Shown here piece by piece: positions 21,064 through 30,207 of a DNA stretch of 64,000 nucleotides. Positions within the stretch are counted from its first letter, which is position 1. Each line of letters begins with the position of its first letter. Where the stretch lies: contig NZ_RQPI01000009.1 of NCBI RefSeq assembly GCF_003854965.1, forward strand, positions 124,001 through 188,000. The letters run 5' to 3'. Made by a program: the position numbers and the translations under genes. The DNA is from Paenibacillus rhizophilus (lineage in GTDB: Bacteria > Bacillota > Bacilli > Paenibacillales > Paenibacillaceae). Under the pieces are notes generated by a model, which worked only from the letters and a program-made list of their open reading frames with translations, was not told where the DNA came from and ran no database searches.

Positions 21064-21810
21064 ATGAATGAACAAAACAAAAACAAACCATCCCATGAAG
21101 ATTCTCTCAAAACAAATCAGGGAGAAACCGGCAGCCAGCCGTCTTCATGGAACAGACTGTTCTCCAAACGTTGGGTATTTCCGGCAGTCTACACAGCGGC
21201 AGCGGCAATTATACTAACCTTGGTGTGGGTCTATCAGGATGCCGGCCACAAGCCGCTTTCGACTGACACCGCCGCCGTTGTTTCCGAGGATGTTGGAGCT
21301 TCCGGCGATACGGCTGGAACCGCGGATGCCGGCAAGGAGCAGAATGCGCTGGAGGTTACCGCTTCGGCAGAAAGCCTGGCTTGGCCGGTGGCCAACCCGA
21401 GCGACGTGGAAGTAGTCAAGCCGTACTATGACGAGAATGGCACCGAAGAGAACCATATCGAGGCTACGGTGCAAAACGGCGATACCTTTACGCCCAACAG
21501 CGGCATCGATCTTGCCCGCGAAGACAACAAGACGTTTGACGTCAAGTCCGCCATCAGCGGCGAAGTGACCCGGGTCGAGGACGTTCCTACACTCGGTACG
21601 GTAGTCGAAGTGACCCAAGGCAATCTGAAGACGGTCTACCAAAGTCTCGGAGAAGCCAAAGTGAAGCAGGGCGACCAGGTCAAGCAGGGTGATATTCTCG
21701 CCGCCGCCGGACGCAATGAAATCGAGAAGAGTCTGGGCAACCACCTGCATTTTGAGGTGTACCAGGACGGCAAGCTCGTCAATCCTTCGGAACTGCTTCC
21801 GCAAAAATAA
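21064..21810 (+). CDS. spoIIQ: SpoIIQ-like M23/LytM sporulation protein
   Basis: 248 aa. A basic N-terminus, one membrane helix (about residues 38-57), a linker and a C-terminal LytM domain. In the forespore SpoIIQ binds SpoIIIAH across the engulfing membranes. The first zinc motif reads NSGIDLA, where active M23 enzymes have His in place of the Ser. The second motif HLHFEV is intact. The same loss of the first His is known for B. subtilis SpoIIQ, so this copy should be a structural, non-hydrolytic LytM protein. Confidence 0.9.
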   Translation: MNEQNKNKPSHEDSLKTNQGETGSQPSSWNRLFSKRWVFPAVYTAAAAIILTLVWVYQDAGHKPLSTDTAAVVSEDVGASGDTAGTADAGKEQNALEVTASAESLAWPVANPSDVEVVKPYYDENGTEENHIEATVQNGDTFTPNSGIDLAREDNKTFDVKSAISGEVTRVEDVPTLGTVVEVTQGNLKTVYQSLGEAKVKQGDQVKQGDILAAAGRNEIEKSLGNHLHFEVYQDGKLVNPSELLPQK

Positions 21811-21826
21811 GAAACAAATGCCTAAG

Positions 21827-21856
21827 GCAGGGGGACGCTCGTCCTCCTGCTTTTTC
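21827..21856 (+). terminator. terminator after spoIIQ
   Basis: GCAGGGGGAC pairs with GTCCTCCTGC around GCTC, followed by TTTTT. Confidence 0.8.
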
Positions 21857-21964
21857 GTGTTTCATCTTTCGGAATAGGAGCATAGTCCCCGCTTTCTAGG
21901 GCTATTTTACGGTTGTCCCGCAAATAAAATGAGCCTGCACCGGCTTGTCATCCCGTTAAAGCGC

Positions 21965-21992
21965 GAATATATAGGCCCGCCCCTCATATAAT
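21965..21992 (+). promoter_or_regulatory. putative sigma-E promoter of spoIIID
   Basis: GAATATA (21965-21971), 13 bp, CATATAAT (21985-21992). Both halves resemble the sigma-E consensus; spoIIID is sigma-E dependent in B. subtilis. Confidence 0.5.
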
Positions 21993-22025
21993 GTACCAAA
22001 CTATCCACAGTTGGGAGGCGGGAGC

Positions 22026-22313
22026 GTGCACGATTACATCAAGGAACGTACCATTAAAATCGGACGCTGCATCGTGGAAACCAGGCATACGGTCCGGACC
22101 ATAGCCAAAGAATTCGGCGTTTCCAAAAGCACGGTGCATAAAGATTTGACCGAGCGGTTGCCGGAAATCAATCCTGATCTGGCCGATCAGGTGAAGCACA
22201 TTCTTGAATACCACAAATCCATCCGTCATCTCCGGGGGGGCGAGGCCACAAAAATCAAATATAAGAAGAACACGGGGAAGAAACGGGAGGTGGCCGTAGC
22301 GGCGCAGCCGTAA
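22026..22313 (+). CDS. spoIIID: sporulation transcriptional regulator SpoIIID
   Basis: 95 aa DNA-binding protein that turns mother-cell sigma-E genes up or down. The helix-turn-helix is TIAKEFGVSKSTVHKDLTER (about residues 24-43), followed by the basic C-terminal tail that also contacts DNA. GTG at 22026 has GGAGG 7 nt upstream. It is directly before mbl, as in B. subtilis. Confidence 0.95.
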   Translation: MHDYIKERTIKIGRCIVETRHTVRTIAKEFGVSKSTVHKDLTERLPEINPDLADQVKHILEYHKSIRHLRGGEATKIKYKKNTGKKREVAVAAQP

Positions 22314-22441
22314 TATTCTCGGATTTTTAAGGTGATTTTCAGACAGAATCCATTGAATTCTTCCCCTAAAGTATGGTAGTTTTAAATTTGGCACTAACTC
22401 ATCTTTCTCATCTAAAATAATACTTTGGGGGCTCTTTCATT

Positions 22442-23440
22442 ATGCTTAGCAAGGACATCGGAATCGATCTCGGCACAGCCAATGTGCTTATTCATGTTAA
22501 AGGAAAAGGAGTCGTTCTGGATGAGCCTTCCGTGGTCACGCTTGAAAGCGACACGAAGAAGGTCCTTGCGGTGGGAGAGCAGGCGCGCCGTATGGTCGGC
22601 CGCACCCCCGGCAATATCTCAACGATTCGTCCGCTCCGCGACGGCGTTATCGCCGATTTTGAAATTACGGAAACGATGCTGAAATACTTCATCGACCGCG
22701 TCGGGGGCCGTACCTGGTATTCGCGTCCCCGCATCTTGATTTGCGCCCCCACGAATATCACGTCTGTTGAGCAGAAATCGATCCGGGAAGCGGCCGAACG
22801 CAGCGGGGCGAAGGAAGTCTTCATGGAAGAAGAGCCCAAAGCCGCCGCAATCGGAGCGGGCATGGATATTTATCAACCCAGCGGAAATATGGTCGTCGAC
22901 ATCGGCGGCGGAACGACGGACGTAGCCGTGTTATCGATGGGCGACGTTGTTACCGCCTCCTCCATTAAAGTGGCGGGGGACAAGTTCGACGAATCCATTT
23001 TAAGATATATCAAGCAGAAGTATAAGCTGCTTATCGGTGAACGGACGGCGGAAGACATCAAGCTTGCCATCGGCAATGTGCGTCCGGGCGGCATGCAGGC
23101 CGAGATGGATATTCGCGGCCGGGATATGGTTAGCGGGCTTCCCCAGACTTTGACGATCACATCGGCCGAGGTGCAGGAGGCGCTTTGGGACCCGGTATCG
23201 TCCATTGTGGTCGCGGCGAAGACGGTTTTGGAACGGACGCCTCCGGAGCTGTCCGCCGATATCATTGACCGCGGCGTCGTGCTGACCGGAGGAGGAGCCC
23301 TGCTGACCGGATTGGACGAGCTGCTAGCCGAAGAATTGCACGTGCCGGTTTGGGTGGCTGAAGATCCGATGCACTGCGTCGTAAAAGGAACGGGCATTTT
23401 GCTGGATCATTTGGATAAGGTTGTTAAGAAAAAATTTTAA
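22442..23440 (+). CDS. mbl: MreB-family actin homologue Mbl
   Basis: 332 aa. A membrane-bound actin-like filament protein that directs side-wall synthesis. The nucleotide-binding motifs are IGIDLGTANVLIHVKGKG, VDIGGGTTDVAVLS and LTGGGALLTGLDELLAEE. Assignment to Mbl rather than MreB rests on its place between spoIIID and flhO. Confidence 0.9.
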   Translation: MLSKDIGIDLGTANVLIHVKGKGVVLDEPSVVTLESDTKKVLAVGEQARRMVGRTPGNISTIRPLRDGVIADFEITETMLKYFIDRVGGRTWYSRPRILICAPTNITSVEQKSIREAAERSGAKEVFMEEEPKAAAIGAGMDIYQPSGNMVVDIGGGTTDVAVLSMGDVVTASSIKVAGDKFDESILRYIKQKYKLLIGERTAEDIKLAIGNVRPGGMQAEMDIRGRDMVSGLPQTLTITSAEVQEALWDPVSSIVVAAKTVLERTPPELSADIIDRGVVLTGGGALLTGLDELLAEELHVPVWVAEDPMHCVVKGTGILLDHLDKVVKKKF

Positions 23441-23451
23441 GCAGCCGATAT
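23425..23451 (+). promoter_or_regulatory. putative sigma-D promoter of flhO-flhP
   Basis: TAAG (23425-23428), 15 bp, then GCCGATAT (23444-23451), an exact match to the motility sigma-D -10. It overlaps the end of mbl. flhO-flhP is sigma-D dependent in B. subtilis. GTAAAGGTTC follows twice at 21-bp distance (23457, 23478). Confidence 0.7.
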
Positions 23452-23535
23452 ATGAAGTAAAGGTTCAAAGATATAAGGTAAAGGTTCGAAAGCTGAAGTT
23501 CGAGCTTCTGCGGTTTAGGAAGGGGAAACGCCTTT

Positions 23536-24417
23536 ATGATAAGAGGGTTATATACGGCCGCTGCCGGCATGGTCACGGAGCAGCGCAGACACGACACGGC
23601 TACGCAAAATATAGCCAATCTGAATACGACGGGGTACAAGCAGGTCGAAAGCGTCAGCCGTTCCTTCCCGGAGGTGCTGATCTCCTCTATGCAGAGCGGA
23701 ACGGTGAAGCCGATTGGCAGAATGAATACGGGCGTGTTCGCCGAGCAGTCCATATCCAAATACCTGCAAGGGGATTTGATTGAAAGCGGCAAGTCCACCG
23801 ACTTTGCGCTGTCGGCCGATTTGCGTCTGACCGATCCCGCCACGGGCGGCAACATCGCTTTTGACCGCTCCGGTAAGTATATAAGCAATCAAGGCGAAAT
23901 TGTTTACCAGCCGCAGGCTTTTTTTACGGTTCAGGACAATGATGGGAATACGCTGTTTACGCGCAACGGCAGCTTTACCGTAAGCCCGTCCGGTGAACTG
24001 CTGAGTTCCGGAGGATACAAGGTGCTTGGCGCCGATGGCCAACCGGTGGTGCTTAACGGTCCGGTGGACAGTCTTAAGGTCGACGCGGAAGGCAATCTTC
24101 TGGATGCTTCAACCGGCGCGGCAACCGGCATTCGTCTCGGAGTCAGTATTATTACCAGGCCGCAGGAATTGGTGCGAGACGGAAATGGCGTCTTTCACGT
24201 CGCCGATGCTGCGGCTGCGGGAGTGCGTTATGCGGCTGCGGGAGATAATATGCAGGTGCAGGTGCGCCAGGGATACATTGAAGGCTCCAATGTCGATGCT
24301 ACGCAGGCTACCGTGGATTTGAACGCGGCTTACCGGGCGTATGAAGCGAACCAGAAGGTAATCCAGTTCTATGACAGCAGCCTGCAAAAGGCTGTAAACG
24401 ATGTCGGCAGAGTATAG
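23536..24417 (+). CDS. flhO: flagellar hook-basal body protein FlhO
   Basis: 293 aa, FlgG/FlgF-type rod protein. It has the N-terminal rod motif AAAGMVTEQRRHDTATQNIANLNTTGYK and C-terminal NAAYRAYEANQKVIQFYDSS in shortened form: the ANLNTTGYK and NQKVIQFYD segments. These termini form the coiled-coil that packs in the flagellar rod. It is exported through the flagellar secretion system, so there is no signal peptide. The pair with flhP matches B. subtilis. Confidence 0.9.
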   Translation: MIRGLYTAAAGMVTEQRRHDTATQNIANLNTTGYKQVESVSRSFPEVLISSMQSGTVKPIGRMNTGVFAEQSISKYLQGDLIESGKSTDFALSADLRLTDPATGGNIAFDRSGKYISNQGEIVYQPQAFFTVQDNDGNTLFTRNGSFTVSPSGELLSSGGYKVLGADGQPVVLNGPVDSLKVDAEGNLLDASTGAATGIRLGVSIITRPQELVRDGNGVFHVADAAAAGVRYAAAGDNMQVQVRQGYIEGSNVDATQATVDLNAAYRAYEANQKVIQFYDSSLQKAVNDVGRV

Positions 24418-24431
24418 GAGGTTGATGATCG

Positions 24432-25247
24432 ATGAACAATTCGACAATTGGCGCGGCCGTCTCGATGGCCAGCCTTCAGCAGCGGCTCGATCTTATCGCC
24501 GATAATATTGCCAACGTCAATACGGCAGGCTACAAGAGCAAAGAAGGATCTTTTGAAGATGTGCTGACCCGGGTGCAGCAGCAGACGAAGGAGTACGAGC
24601 TGGCGGGACGCATTATGCCGCTGGGGTTTGACATCGGCTACGGGATGCGGATTCCCAAGATCACCACGAGTTGGGAACAGGGAGCGCTTAAGGAAACCGG
24701 CAATCCGAGCGATTTGGCGCTTCAAGGGAACGGCTTGTTCGCCGTTCAAGTGAACGGCGTAACGACGTATACCCGTCAGGGGGATTTCCATTTTACGCCC
24801 GATAACGCCAATCCGGCCAATATGATGCTGGTGGACAATACCGGCAATCCGGTGCTGAATGCTCAGGGGAATCCGCTGACGGTGGAAGCGGGAACTAGTG
24901 TCGCCTTTGACGAGACGGGCAATGTATGGATGAAGCGTAATGAAAACGACACGCCGACGCTAGCCGGCCGGCTAATGCTGGTCGAACCGCGTAACGGCCA
25001 GGTGCTGCAAGGGGTGGACGGCGGCAGGTTCGTTCTGGCCGATGGGGTCACAACAGGGCAGGCCTTTGCGGCATCGGGCCAAGGCGGAGGAGTGGCAGTT
25101 CGCTCCGGCTGGCTTGAACAGTCCAATGTTGATCTGAACAAAGAAATGACGGAAATGATGCAGATTCAGCGCACGTATCAGCTTGCCGCCAGAGCCCTCT
25201 CCTCCAGCGACCAAATGCTTGGTTTGGCAAATAACATGCGCGGGTAG
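24432..25247 (+). CDS. flhP: flagellar hook-basal body protein FlhP
   Basis: 271 aa, paralogue of FlhO. The N-terminal IADNIANVNTAGYKSKEGSF and the C-terminal SNVDLNKEMTEMMQIQRTYQ are the usual rod-protein motifs. It is needed for rod completion and hook assembly in B. subtilis. The start is 15 bp after flhO. Confidence 0.9.
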   Translation: MNNSTIGAAVSMASLQQRLDLIADNIANVNTAGYKSKEGSFEDVLTRVQQQTKEYELAGRIMPLGFDIGYGMRIPKITTSWEQGALKETGNPSDLALQGNGLFAVQVNGVTTYTRQGDFHFTPDNANPANMMLVDNTGNPVLNAQGNPLTVEAGTSVAFDETGNVWMKRNENDTPTLAGRLMLVEPRNGQVLQGVDGGRFVLADGVTTGQAFAASGQGGGVAVRSGWLEQSNVDLNKEMTEMMQIQRTYQLAARALSSSDQMLGLANNMRG

Positions 25248-25255
25248 GTGAAGGA

Positions 25256-25495
25256 ATGAGCCGTCAGAAAGAAGATCGTTTGAAACAAGAACAACTGACC
25301 GAGGATAATGCGCCGATAAAGCGCAAACGATCAAAGTGGAAAATTATTCAATGGTTTCTGATTCCTTTGCTGCTTCTGCTTGCTCTCGGGGGCGGCTTGG
25401 CGGCGGGTTACGTCGTCCTCGGAAATAAGGAACTGAGCGATGTGTTTCATTGGAGCACCTGGAAGCACGTATACGATCTGGTCTTTGCTCCGTAA
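25256..25495 (+). CDS. EpuA-like small membrane protein
   Basis: 79 aa. A charged N-terminus, one membrane helix (about residues 37-58) and the conserved C-terminus DVFHWSTWKHVYDLVF, which is the EpuA family signature (often listed as 'DNA-directed RNA polymerase subunit beta', a misleading name). Follows flhP by 9 bp. Function unknown. Confidence 0.75.
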   Translation: MSRQKEDRLKQEQLTEDNAPIKRKRSKWKIIQWFLIPLLLLLALGGGLAAGYVVLGNKELSDVFHWSTWKHVYDLVFAP

Positions 25496-25511
25496 AGACC
25501 AGGATAATGCA

Positions 25512-25549
25512 CTCTCTTGTACACTTGTACAAGGGAGTTTTCTTTTTTA
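25512..25549 (+). terminator. terminator after the flhO operon
   Basis: CTCTCTTGTAC pairs with GTACAAGGGAG around ACTT and is followed by TTTTCTTTTTT. Confidence 0.85.
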
Positions 25550-25561
25550 TACTGGAAAATG

Positions 25562-25626
25562 TATAATGATTGGGGGCTTTGGAGATCAAAAAGGGCCCTC
25601 TCCGCTGTTGCAGCGAGAGAAGCCCC
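25562..25626 (+). promoter_or_regulatory. promoter -10 and structured leader upstream of fabZ
   Basis: A perfect -10 TATAAT (25562-25567; weak -35) is followed by a nested RNA fold. GGGGCTT (25573-25579) pairs with AAGCCCC (25620-25626). Inside it, CTCT-CGCTG pairs with CAGCG-AGAG (25598-25619, loop TTG). A third possible stem CGAGAG/CTCTCG spans about 25730-25757. The leader is about 210 nt. It matches no riboswitch class I recognise. Confidence 0.5.
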
Positions 25627-25779
25627 TTATCTCAACCTCCACTTCTGCAGCCGGTGAAGGATAAGTATAGTTCTTGCCAAAGAGAGCTTTATTTATGCAT
25701 GCCGGCGGGAATAAGAGGCCTTTATACCGAGAGGCTGTCTTTCAAGGCCCTTCTCTCGAACCGGAAGGAGCAAGGTTAC

Positions 25780-26202
25780 ATGTTGGATGTCAATCAAATT
25801 CAGGAAATTATCCCCCATCGTCCCCCTTTTCTGCTGGTGGACAAAATCATCGAAATCGAAATGGGGAAACGGGCGGTAGGCATTAAGAATGTCACGGTGA
25901 ACGAGCCCTTTTTTACAGGGCACTTTCCAGGTTACCCCGTTATGCCCGGCGTACTGATTACGGAGGCTCTCGCGCAGGTTGGGGCAGTAGCGATCCTGGG
26001 CGTCGAAGCCAACCGCGGCAAAATCGGCTTTTTGGCGGGTCTGGACGGTTTCCGTTTCCGTGGACAGGTAGTGCCGGGGGATACCCTGAAGCTAGAAGTG
26101 GAAATTACGCGTCTTAAAGGAAGTATCGGCAAAGGGAAAGCAGTTGCCAAAGTGGAAGACAAAGTTGTGGCCGAAGGCGAAATTATGTTTGCGCTGAATT
26201 AA
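25780..26202 (+). CDS. fabZ: 3-hydroxyacyl-ACP dehydratase FabZ
   Basis: 140 aa hot-dog enzyme of fatty-acid elongation. The catalytic His is in [16 protein letters not shown] and the Glu in [10 protein letters not shown]. The N-terminal [17 protein letters not shown] is diagnostic. The ATG at 25780 gives the usual length; the frame is open further upstream but is the structured leader. No FapR box was seen. Confidence 0.95.
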   Translation: MLDVNQIQEIIPHRPPFLLVDKIIEIEMGKRAVGIKNVTVNEPFFTGHFPGYPVMPGVLITEALAQVGAVAILGVEANRGKIGFLAGLDGFRFRGQVVPGDTLKLEVEITRLKGSIGKGKAVAKVEDKVVAEGEIMFALN

Positions 26203-26229
26203 ATCATACCTGGAGAAGGAGAGATTTTT

Positions 26230-27954
26230 ATGACCCAATTGAGTCCAAAAGCTGCAGAAACCCTGGAACGCTGGCTGCAAGATCCATCCATTGACGAGAC
26301 CACCAAGCAGGAGCTGCGCGGACTGGAAAATGATCCGCAGGAGCTTGAAGAGCGCTTCTACCGGGATTTGGAATTCGGGACAGGCGGCTTGCGCGGCGTG
26401 ATCGGCGCAGGAAGCAACCGGATGAACCGCTACACGATAGCAAGAGCAACTCAAGGTTTCGCCAATTTTATATTGGAACAGCATATTGGCGAGGGTCGTC
26501 CATCTGTAGTTATTGCTCATGACTCCCGCCGCTTCTCCCCGGAGTTCGCGCTGGAAACCGCGCTGGTTCTGGCCGGCAACGGAATCGAAGCTTATTTGTA
26601 TCCTTCTCTTCGCTCCACACCGCAGCTGTCCTTCAGCGTTCGCCATCTGGGAGCCACAGGCGGAGTCGTCATTACAGCGAGTCATAATCCTCCGGAATAT
26701 AACGGGTATAAAGTATATAATTCTCAAGGCGGTCAGCTTGTTCCGGATGAAGCCGAGAAGGTGATCTCCTACATATTCGAAGTTGGTTCCTTTAATGCCG
26801 TCAAGCGTGCCGATAAGGAAGAGGCTGAAGCTGCCGGACTCCTTCATTGGCTGGGCGAGAAAGAAGACGAAGCCTACACCGACACCGTTGCGGCGGTCAG
26901 TGTCGGCAAGTCGGATATCGCCGGCGGTCTCGGCAGCAAATTTAAAATTGTATATACGCCGCTGCATGGGACAGGCAATCTTCCGGTGCGCAGCGTACTG
27001 AACAAGATCGGCTTCATGGACGTGCTTGTCGTGCCGGAGCAGGAACAGCCGGATTCCGAATTCTCTACAGTGAAATCGCCCAATCCGGAAGAGCGGGAAG
27101 CCTTTACGCTGGCGATCAAGCTTGGCGAGGAACTTGGGGCCGATCTGCTCATCGGGACTGACCCAGACGCGGACCGGATGGGCGCCGTCGTGCGCGACCC
27201 GGAGGGGAAATTCGTCGTCCTGTCGGGCAACCAGTCCGGCGCGCTGATGATTCACTACTATCTGAGCCGGTTGCAGGAACTGGGCAAGCTGCCGAGCAAT
27301 GGCGCGGTAGTCAAGACGATTGTAACCAGTGAAATGGGCGCTGCGGTCGCCAGCCATTATGGAGCAACAGTGTTTAACACATTGACGGGCTTTAAGTACA
27401 TCGGTGAAAAAATGACGCAGTTTGAGGCGTCGGGCGACTACACATATCTGTTCGGATATGAGGAAAGCTATGGATATCTTGCCGGTAACTATGCCCGGGA
27501 CAAGGATGCCGTTCTGGCTTCCATGCTGATTGCCGAAGCGGGCGCTTATTACAAAGCTCAAGGAAAGACCCTTTACGAGGTGCTTCAGGAGCTTTATGCG
27601 CAGTTCGGCTATTTCCTGGAAAGCCTGGAATCCCGTACACTTAAGGGCAAGGACGGAGTCGCCCAAATCCAGGGCATCATGAGCGATTGGCGGCAGAACC
27701 CGCCTAAGGAAGTCGCGGGAATTGCCGTAAGCGAGGTGCTGGATTACTCTCTGGGTCTGGATGGACTTCCGAAGGAGAATGTGCTGAAATATCTGCTTGC
27801 CGACGGCTCCTGGTTCTGCCTGCGTCCTTCGGGCACCGAGCCCAAGATCAAGGTGTACTTCGCCGTACGCGGTGAGTCGCTAGAGGATGCCAAATCCAAG
27901 GTTGCCGCACTCACCGGGGAAGTTATGGGACGAGTGGACGGCGGAAGCAACTAA
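26230..27954 (+). CDS. pgcA: phospho-sugar mutase (alpha-phosphoglucomutase type)
   Basis: 574 aa, alpha-D-phosphohexomutase family, length of PgcA. The phosphoserine loop is ITASHNPPEYNGYKVY near residue 150, the metal loop is GTDPDADRMG near residue 310, the sugar-binding loop GYEESYGYL, and the C-terminal phosphate loop RPSGTEPKIKVY. It makes glucose-1-phosphate for UDP-glucose and wall glycans. 27 bp behind fabZ. Confidence 0.92.
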   Translation: MTQLSPKAAETLERWLQDPSIDETTKQELRGLENDPQELEERFYRDLEFGTGGLRGVIGAGSNRMNRYTIARATQGFANFILEQHIGEGRPSVVIAHDSRRFSPEFALETALVLAGNGIEAYLYPSLRSTPQLSFSVRHLGATGGVVITASHNPPEYNGYKVYNSQGGQLVPDEAEKVISYIFEVGSFNAVKRADKEEAEAAGLLHWLGEKEDEAYTDTVAAVSVGKSDIAGGLGSKFKIVYTPLHGTGNLPVRSVLNKIGFMDVLVVPEQEQPDSEFSTVKSPNPEEREAFTLAIKLGEELGADLLIGTDPDADRMGAVVRDPEGKFVVLSGNQSGALMIHYYLSRLQELGKLPSNGAVVKTIVTSEMGAAVASHYGATVFNTLTGFKYIGEKMTQFEASGDYTYLFGYEESYGYLAGNYARDKDAVLASMLIAEAGAYYKAQGKTLYEVLQELYAQFGYFLESLESRTLKGKDGVAQIQGIMSDWRQNPPKEVAGIAVSEVLDYSLGLDGLPKENVLKYLLADGSWFCLRPSGTEPKIKVYFAVRGESLEDAKSKVAALTGEVMGRVDGGSN

Positions 27955-27981
27955 TAGATGATGATTTGAATCTCTTTTACG

Positions 27982-28036
27982 GGAAACGGGTGCCGCCCTC
28001 CGATTGGGAATGGAGGGCGAAACCGTTTCTTTTTTC
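27982..28036 (+). terminator. terminator after pgcA
   Basis: GGAAACGG and CCGTTTC with inner CGCCCTCC / GGAGGGCG form a long two-part stem, followed by TTTTTT. Confidence 0.8.
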
Positions 28037-28140
28037 GGGGACCACGAAAAGTACCTGATCAGGCTTCGAAGCCAAGTCCTCACTTTGTGGGGTTGTCTTT
28101 TGTAGAAGAGATTCGTTTATGGAAAGAGGAGGAGCTTTTG

Positions 28141-30207
28141 GTGCAGCACAAATGGCAGCGTTGGAACCTGAATTCCCGGAAATGGCTCTGGATCGTGGTT
28201 GTGATTGGCCTGATTGCGGCTTTGCCTGTTGTTTACGACCGTTTGCAGACTGAGAAATCATCTAAGACGGTGGAAATTGTATTCGATTACCGAGATCTCG
28301 TGGACGCCGCGAGCTACCGGGCCAACCCGCAGGACTACATATCCCGGCAGTTGGATCGGCTTAAAGAAGCCGGTGTACAAAGTATGGCTGTATATGAAAA
28401 TACGCTTGAGGATTATCGCAAAGCCCGTCGCGTCATGTATTGGGGCGCACAGGATATCGCCAACTTAACGGATAGCGTCATTCCGGAGAACGAGAATTAT
28501 ACGTATGTGCTTTTTACAAGCAAAGCTAACGCTGAGGCGCTTGCGCCCACGATCCGGGATACGTTCAGCGATCTTGGGATTAGGGCGGAGGATTGGAACT
28601 TTCGCGGCCAACAGGGCTTGATTATTGAGACTCCGGTGGAAGATGCGCTGTTGAAGCCGATGGCTCCGGACGAATCTACGCTTATAACTTTGCATGACAA
28701 GGGATTCCATATCGTTCCCCGGCTTGTGGATTCCCTTCCCTATAATGAAGAAGCGATGAATCGGCTAATCCAACGTTTTAAAAGTCTTGATGTGAAGCGA
28801 ATCCTGTTCGAGGGCGATTCGGTCAAAGGATTTAACGACAATGAGGACCTTCAGAGTATTGCTTCCTTTGCTGAGCTGCTGAAACAAAACGGCATCGGCA
28901 TAGCCACCATCGAGAATCTTAAAGAGCAGCAAAAAGGGTTCAACAAGCTTGCATTTTTGCTCGATTACAATGTGACCCGGTTGTACTCACTGAGCGAGAA
29001 CGATTCAACGCTGAAACCGGATGTTATTGCCGACCGCTTCGCACTGGCGACCAAGGACCGCAATATTCGCATGCTGTACTTGAACACCGCCCCCACGAGA
29101 AATACCGCCAAGGCGCAGATCGACGACTCTGTGGACAATTTGGTTACCAGTCTGAGTGAGCCGGGCGGGGCAGTGGACAAGATCAAGGACAACGGCTTTA
29201 CGCTGGGACAAGCTGCTGCTTTTGATGTAGTAGATTCACCGTTCCAACGTTATTTCAAGCTGGCCGCCGTCATCGGAGCCGTGGCGATGGTTGCGCTGAT
29301 GATCTCTTACTTCGTTCCGTGGCTGACGCTTTTGGCTTGGACCCTTGGTCTTATCGGAAGCGCGGGACTGCTGCTTGTGAGGCCCGTGCTGTTTGAACAA
29401 GCGCTTGCTCTTGCGGTTGCCATCAGCGCGCCGACAGTAGCGATGGTGCTCGCCATTCGCAAAATCAATAGATCGGGTCCGCCGCTGGCCGTTCAGGGAG
29501 CGACAACGGTTCGGGGGAGCATCCCCGGTTCCGTGCAGGGAGTTATGAATCCGCAGCGACGCTTGGTCCAGAGTCTTGTTTTGTACGTAAAGACAGCCTT
29601 GATCTCACTCAGCGCGGTGCCGTTCGTTATCGCGCTGCTGAATAATATTACTTACAGCCTGGTGTTAAACCAATTCCGAGGTGTCAGTCTGCTGCATATC
29701 GCTCCGATCGGGCTTGTAGCCATTTATGTGCTTCTGTACCGGGGCGAGTTCGTCTTGAATAAAACGGGCAAGCTGTTAAGAACGCCTATCACGCTGGCCA
29801 TGGTTGTTGCGGCCGGGGTGCTGGGGATAATCGGCTTGTACTATTTAAGTCGCACCGGGAACAGCGGCACCGCCAGTTCCTATGAGCTGGCCTTCCGGAA
29901 CTTTATGGAAAATGTCTTCGGCGTGCGGCCGCGCAGCAAGGAATTTTTGCTTGCCCATCCTGTGTTTATTCTTGGAACTTTTCTGGCCCTTAAATACCGG
30001 AACGCCGCCTATCTTATGATTGTTGCCGTAATCGGCCAACTGTCTATGGTGGATACGTTCGCGCATATTCATTCGCCTGTTCTGATTTCGCTTGTCCGTG
30101 GGCTGCTTGGGCTTGGCCTGGGTCTTATCCTTGGCGTGATCGCGGTAATCGTGTGGCAAATTGCGGAAGGATGTTGGAAACGATGGCTGCCCCTGCTCAA
30201 AAAATAG
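28141..30207 (+). CDS. DUF5693 family membrane protein
   Basis: 688 aa. One N-terminal helix (about residues 15-32), a large extracellular domain of about 370 residues, then a block of about eight to ten membrane segments from about residue 380 on. I recognise it as the DUF5693 protein that sits before csaB in many Paenibacillus-type genomes. Its role is unknown; the position and layout suggest a part in export or assembly of the pyruvylated wall polymer. GTG start after AGGAGG; the ATG-less extension to 28087 has no site. The stop overlaps csaB by 25 bp. Confidence 0.8.
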   Translation: MQHKWQRWNLNSRKWLWIVVVIGLIAALPVVYDRLQTEKSSKTVEIVFDYRDLVDAASYRANPQDYISRQLDRLKEAGVQSMAVYENTLEDYRKARRVMYWGAQDIANLTDSVIPENENYTYVLFTSKANAEALAPTIRDTFSDLGIRAEDWNFRGQQGLIIETPVEDALLKPMAPDESTLITLHDKGFHIVPRLVDSLPYNEEAMNRLIQRFKSLDVKRILFEGDSVKGFNDNEDLQSIASFAELLKQNGIGIATIENLKEQQKGFNKLAFLLDYNVTRLYSLSENDSTLKPDVIADRFALATKDRNIRMLYLNTAPTRNTAKAQIDDSVDNLVTSLSEPGGAVDKIKDNGFTLGQAAAFDVVDSPFQRYFKLAAVIGAVAMVALMISYFVPWLTLLAWTLGLIGSAGLLLVRPVLFEQALALAVAISAPTVAMVLAIRKINRSGPPLAVQGATTVRGSIPGSVQGVMNPQRRLVQSLVLYVKTALISLSAVPFVIALLNNITYSLVLNQFRGVSLLHIAPIGLVAIYVLLYRGEFVLNKTGKLLRTPITLAMVVAAGVLGIIGLYYLSRTGNSGTASSYELAFRNFMENVFGVRPRSKEFLLAHPVFILGTFLALKYRNAAYLMIVAVIGQLSMVDTFAHIHSPVLISLVRGLLGLGLGLILGVIAVIVWQIAEGCWKRWLPLLKK

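Noticed and set aside
26092..27666. 524-aa open frame antisense to the phospho-sugar mutase
   Set aside because: The plus strand encodes a clear mutase with all motifs. The antisense frame is composition-driven and has no ribosome site or recognisable domain.
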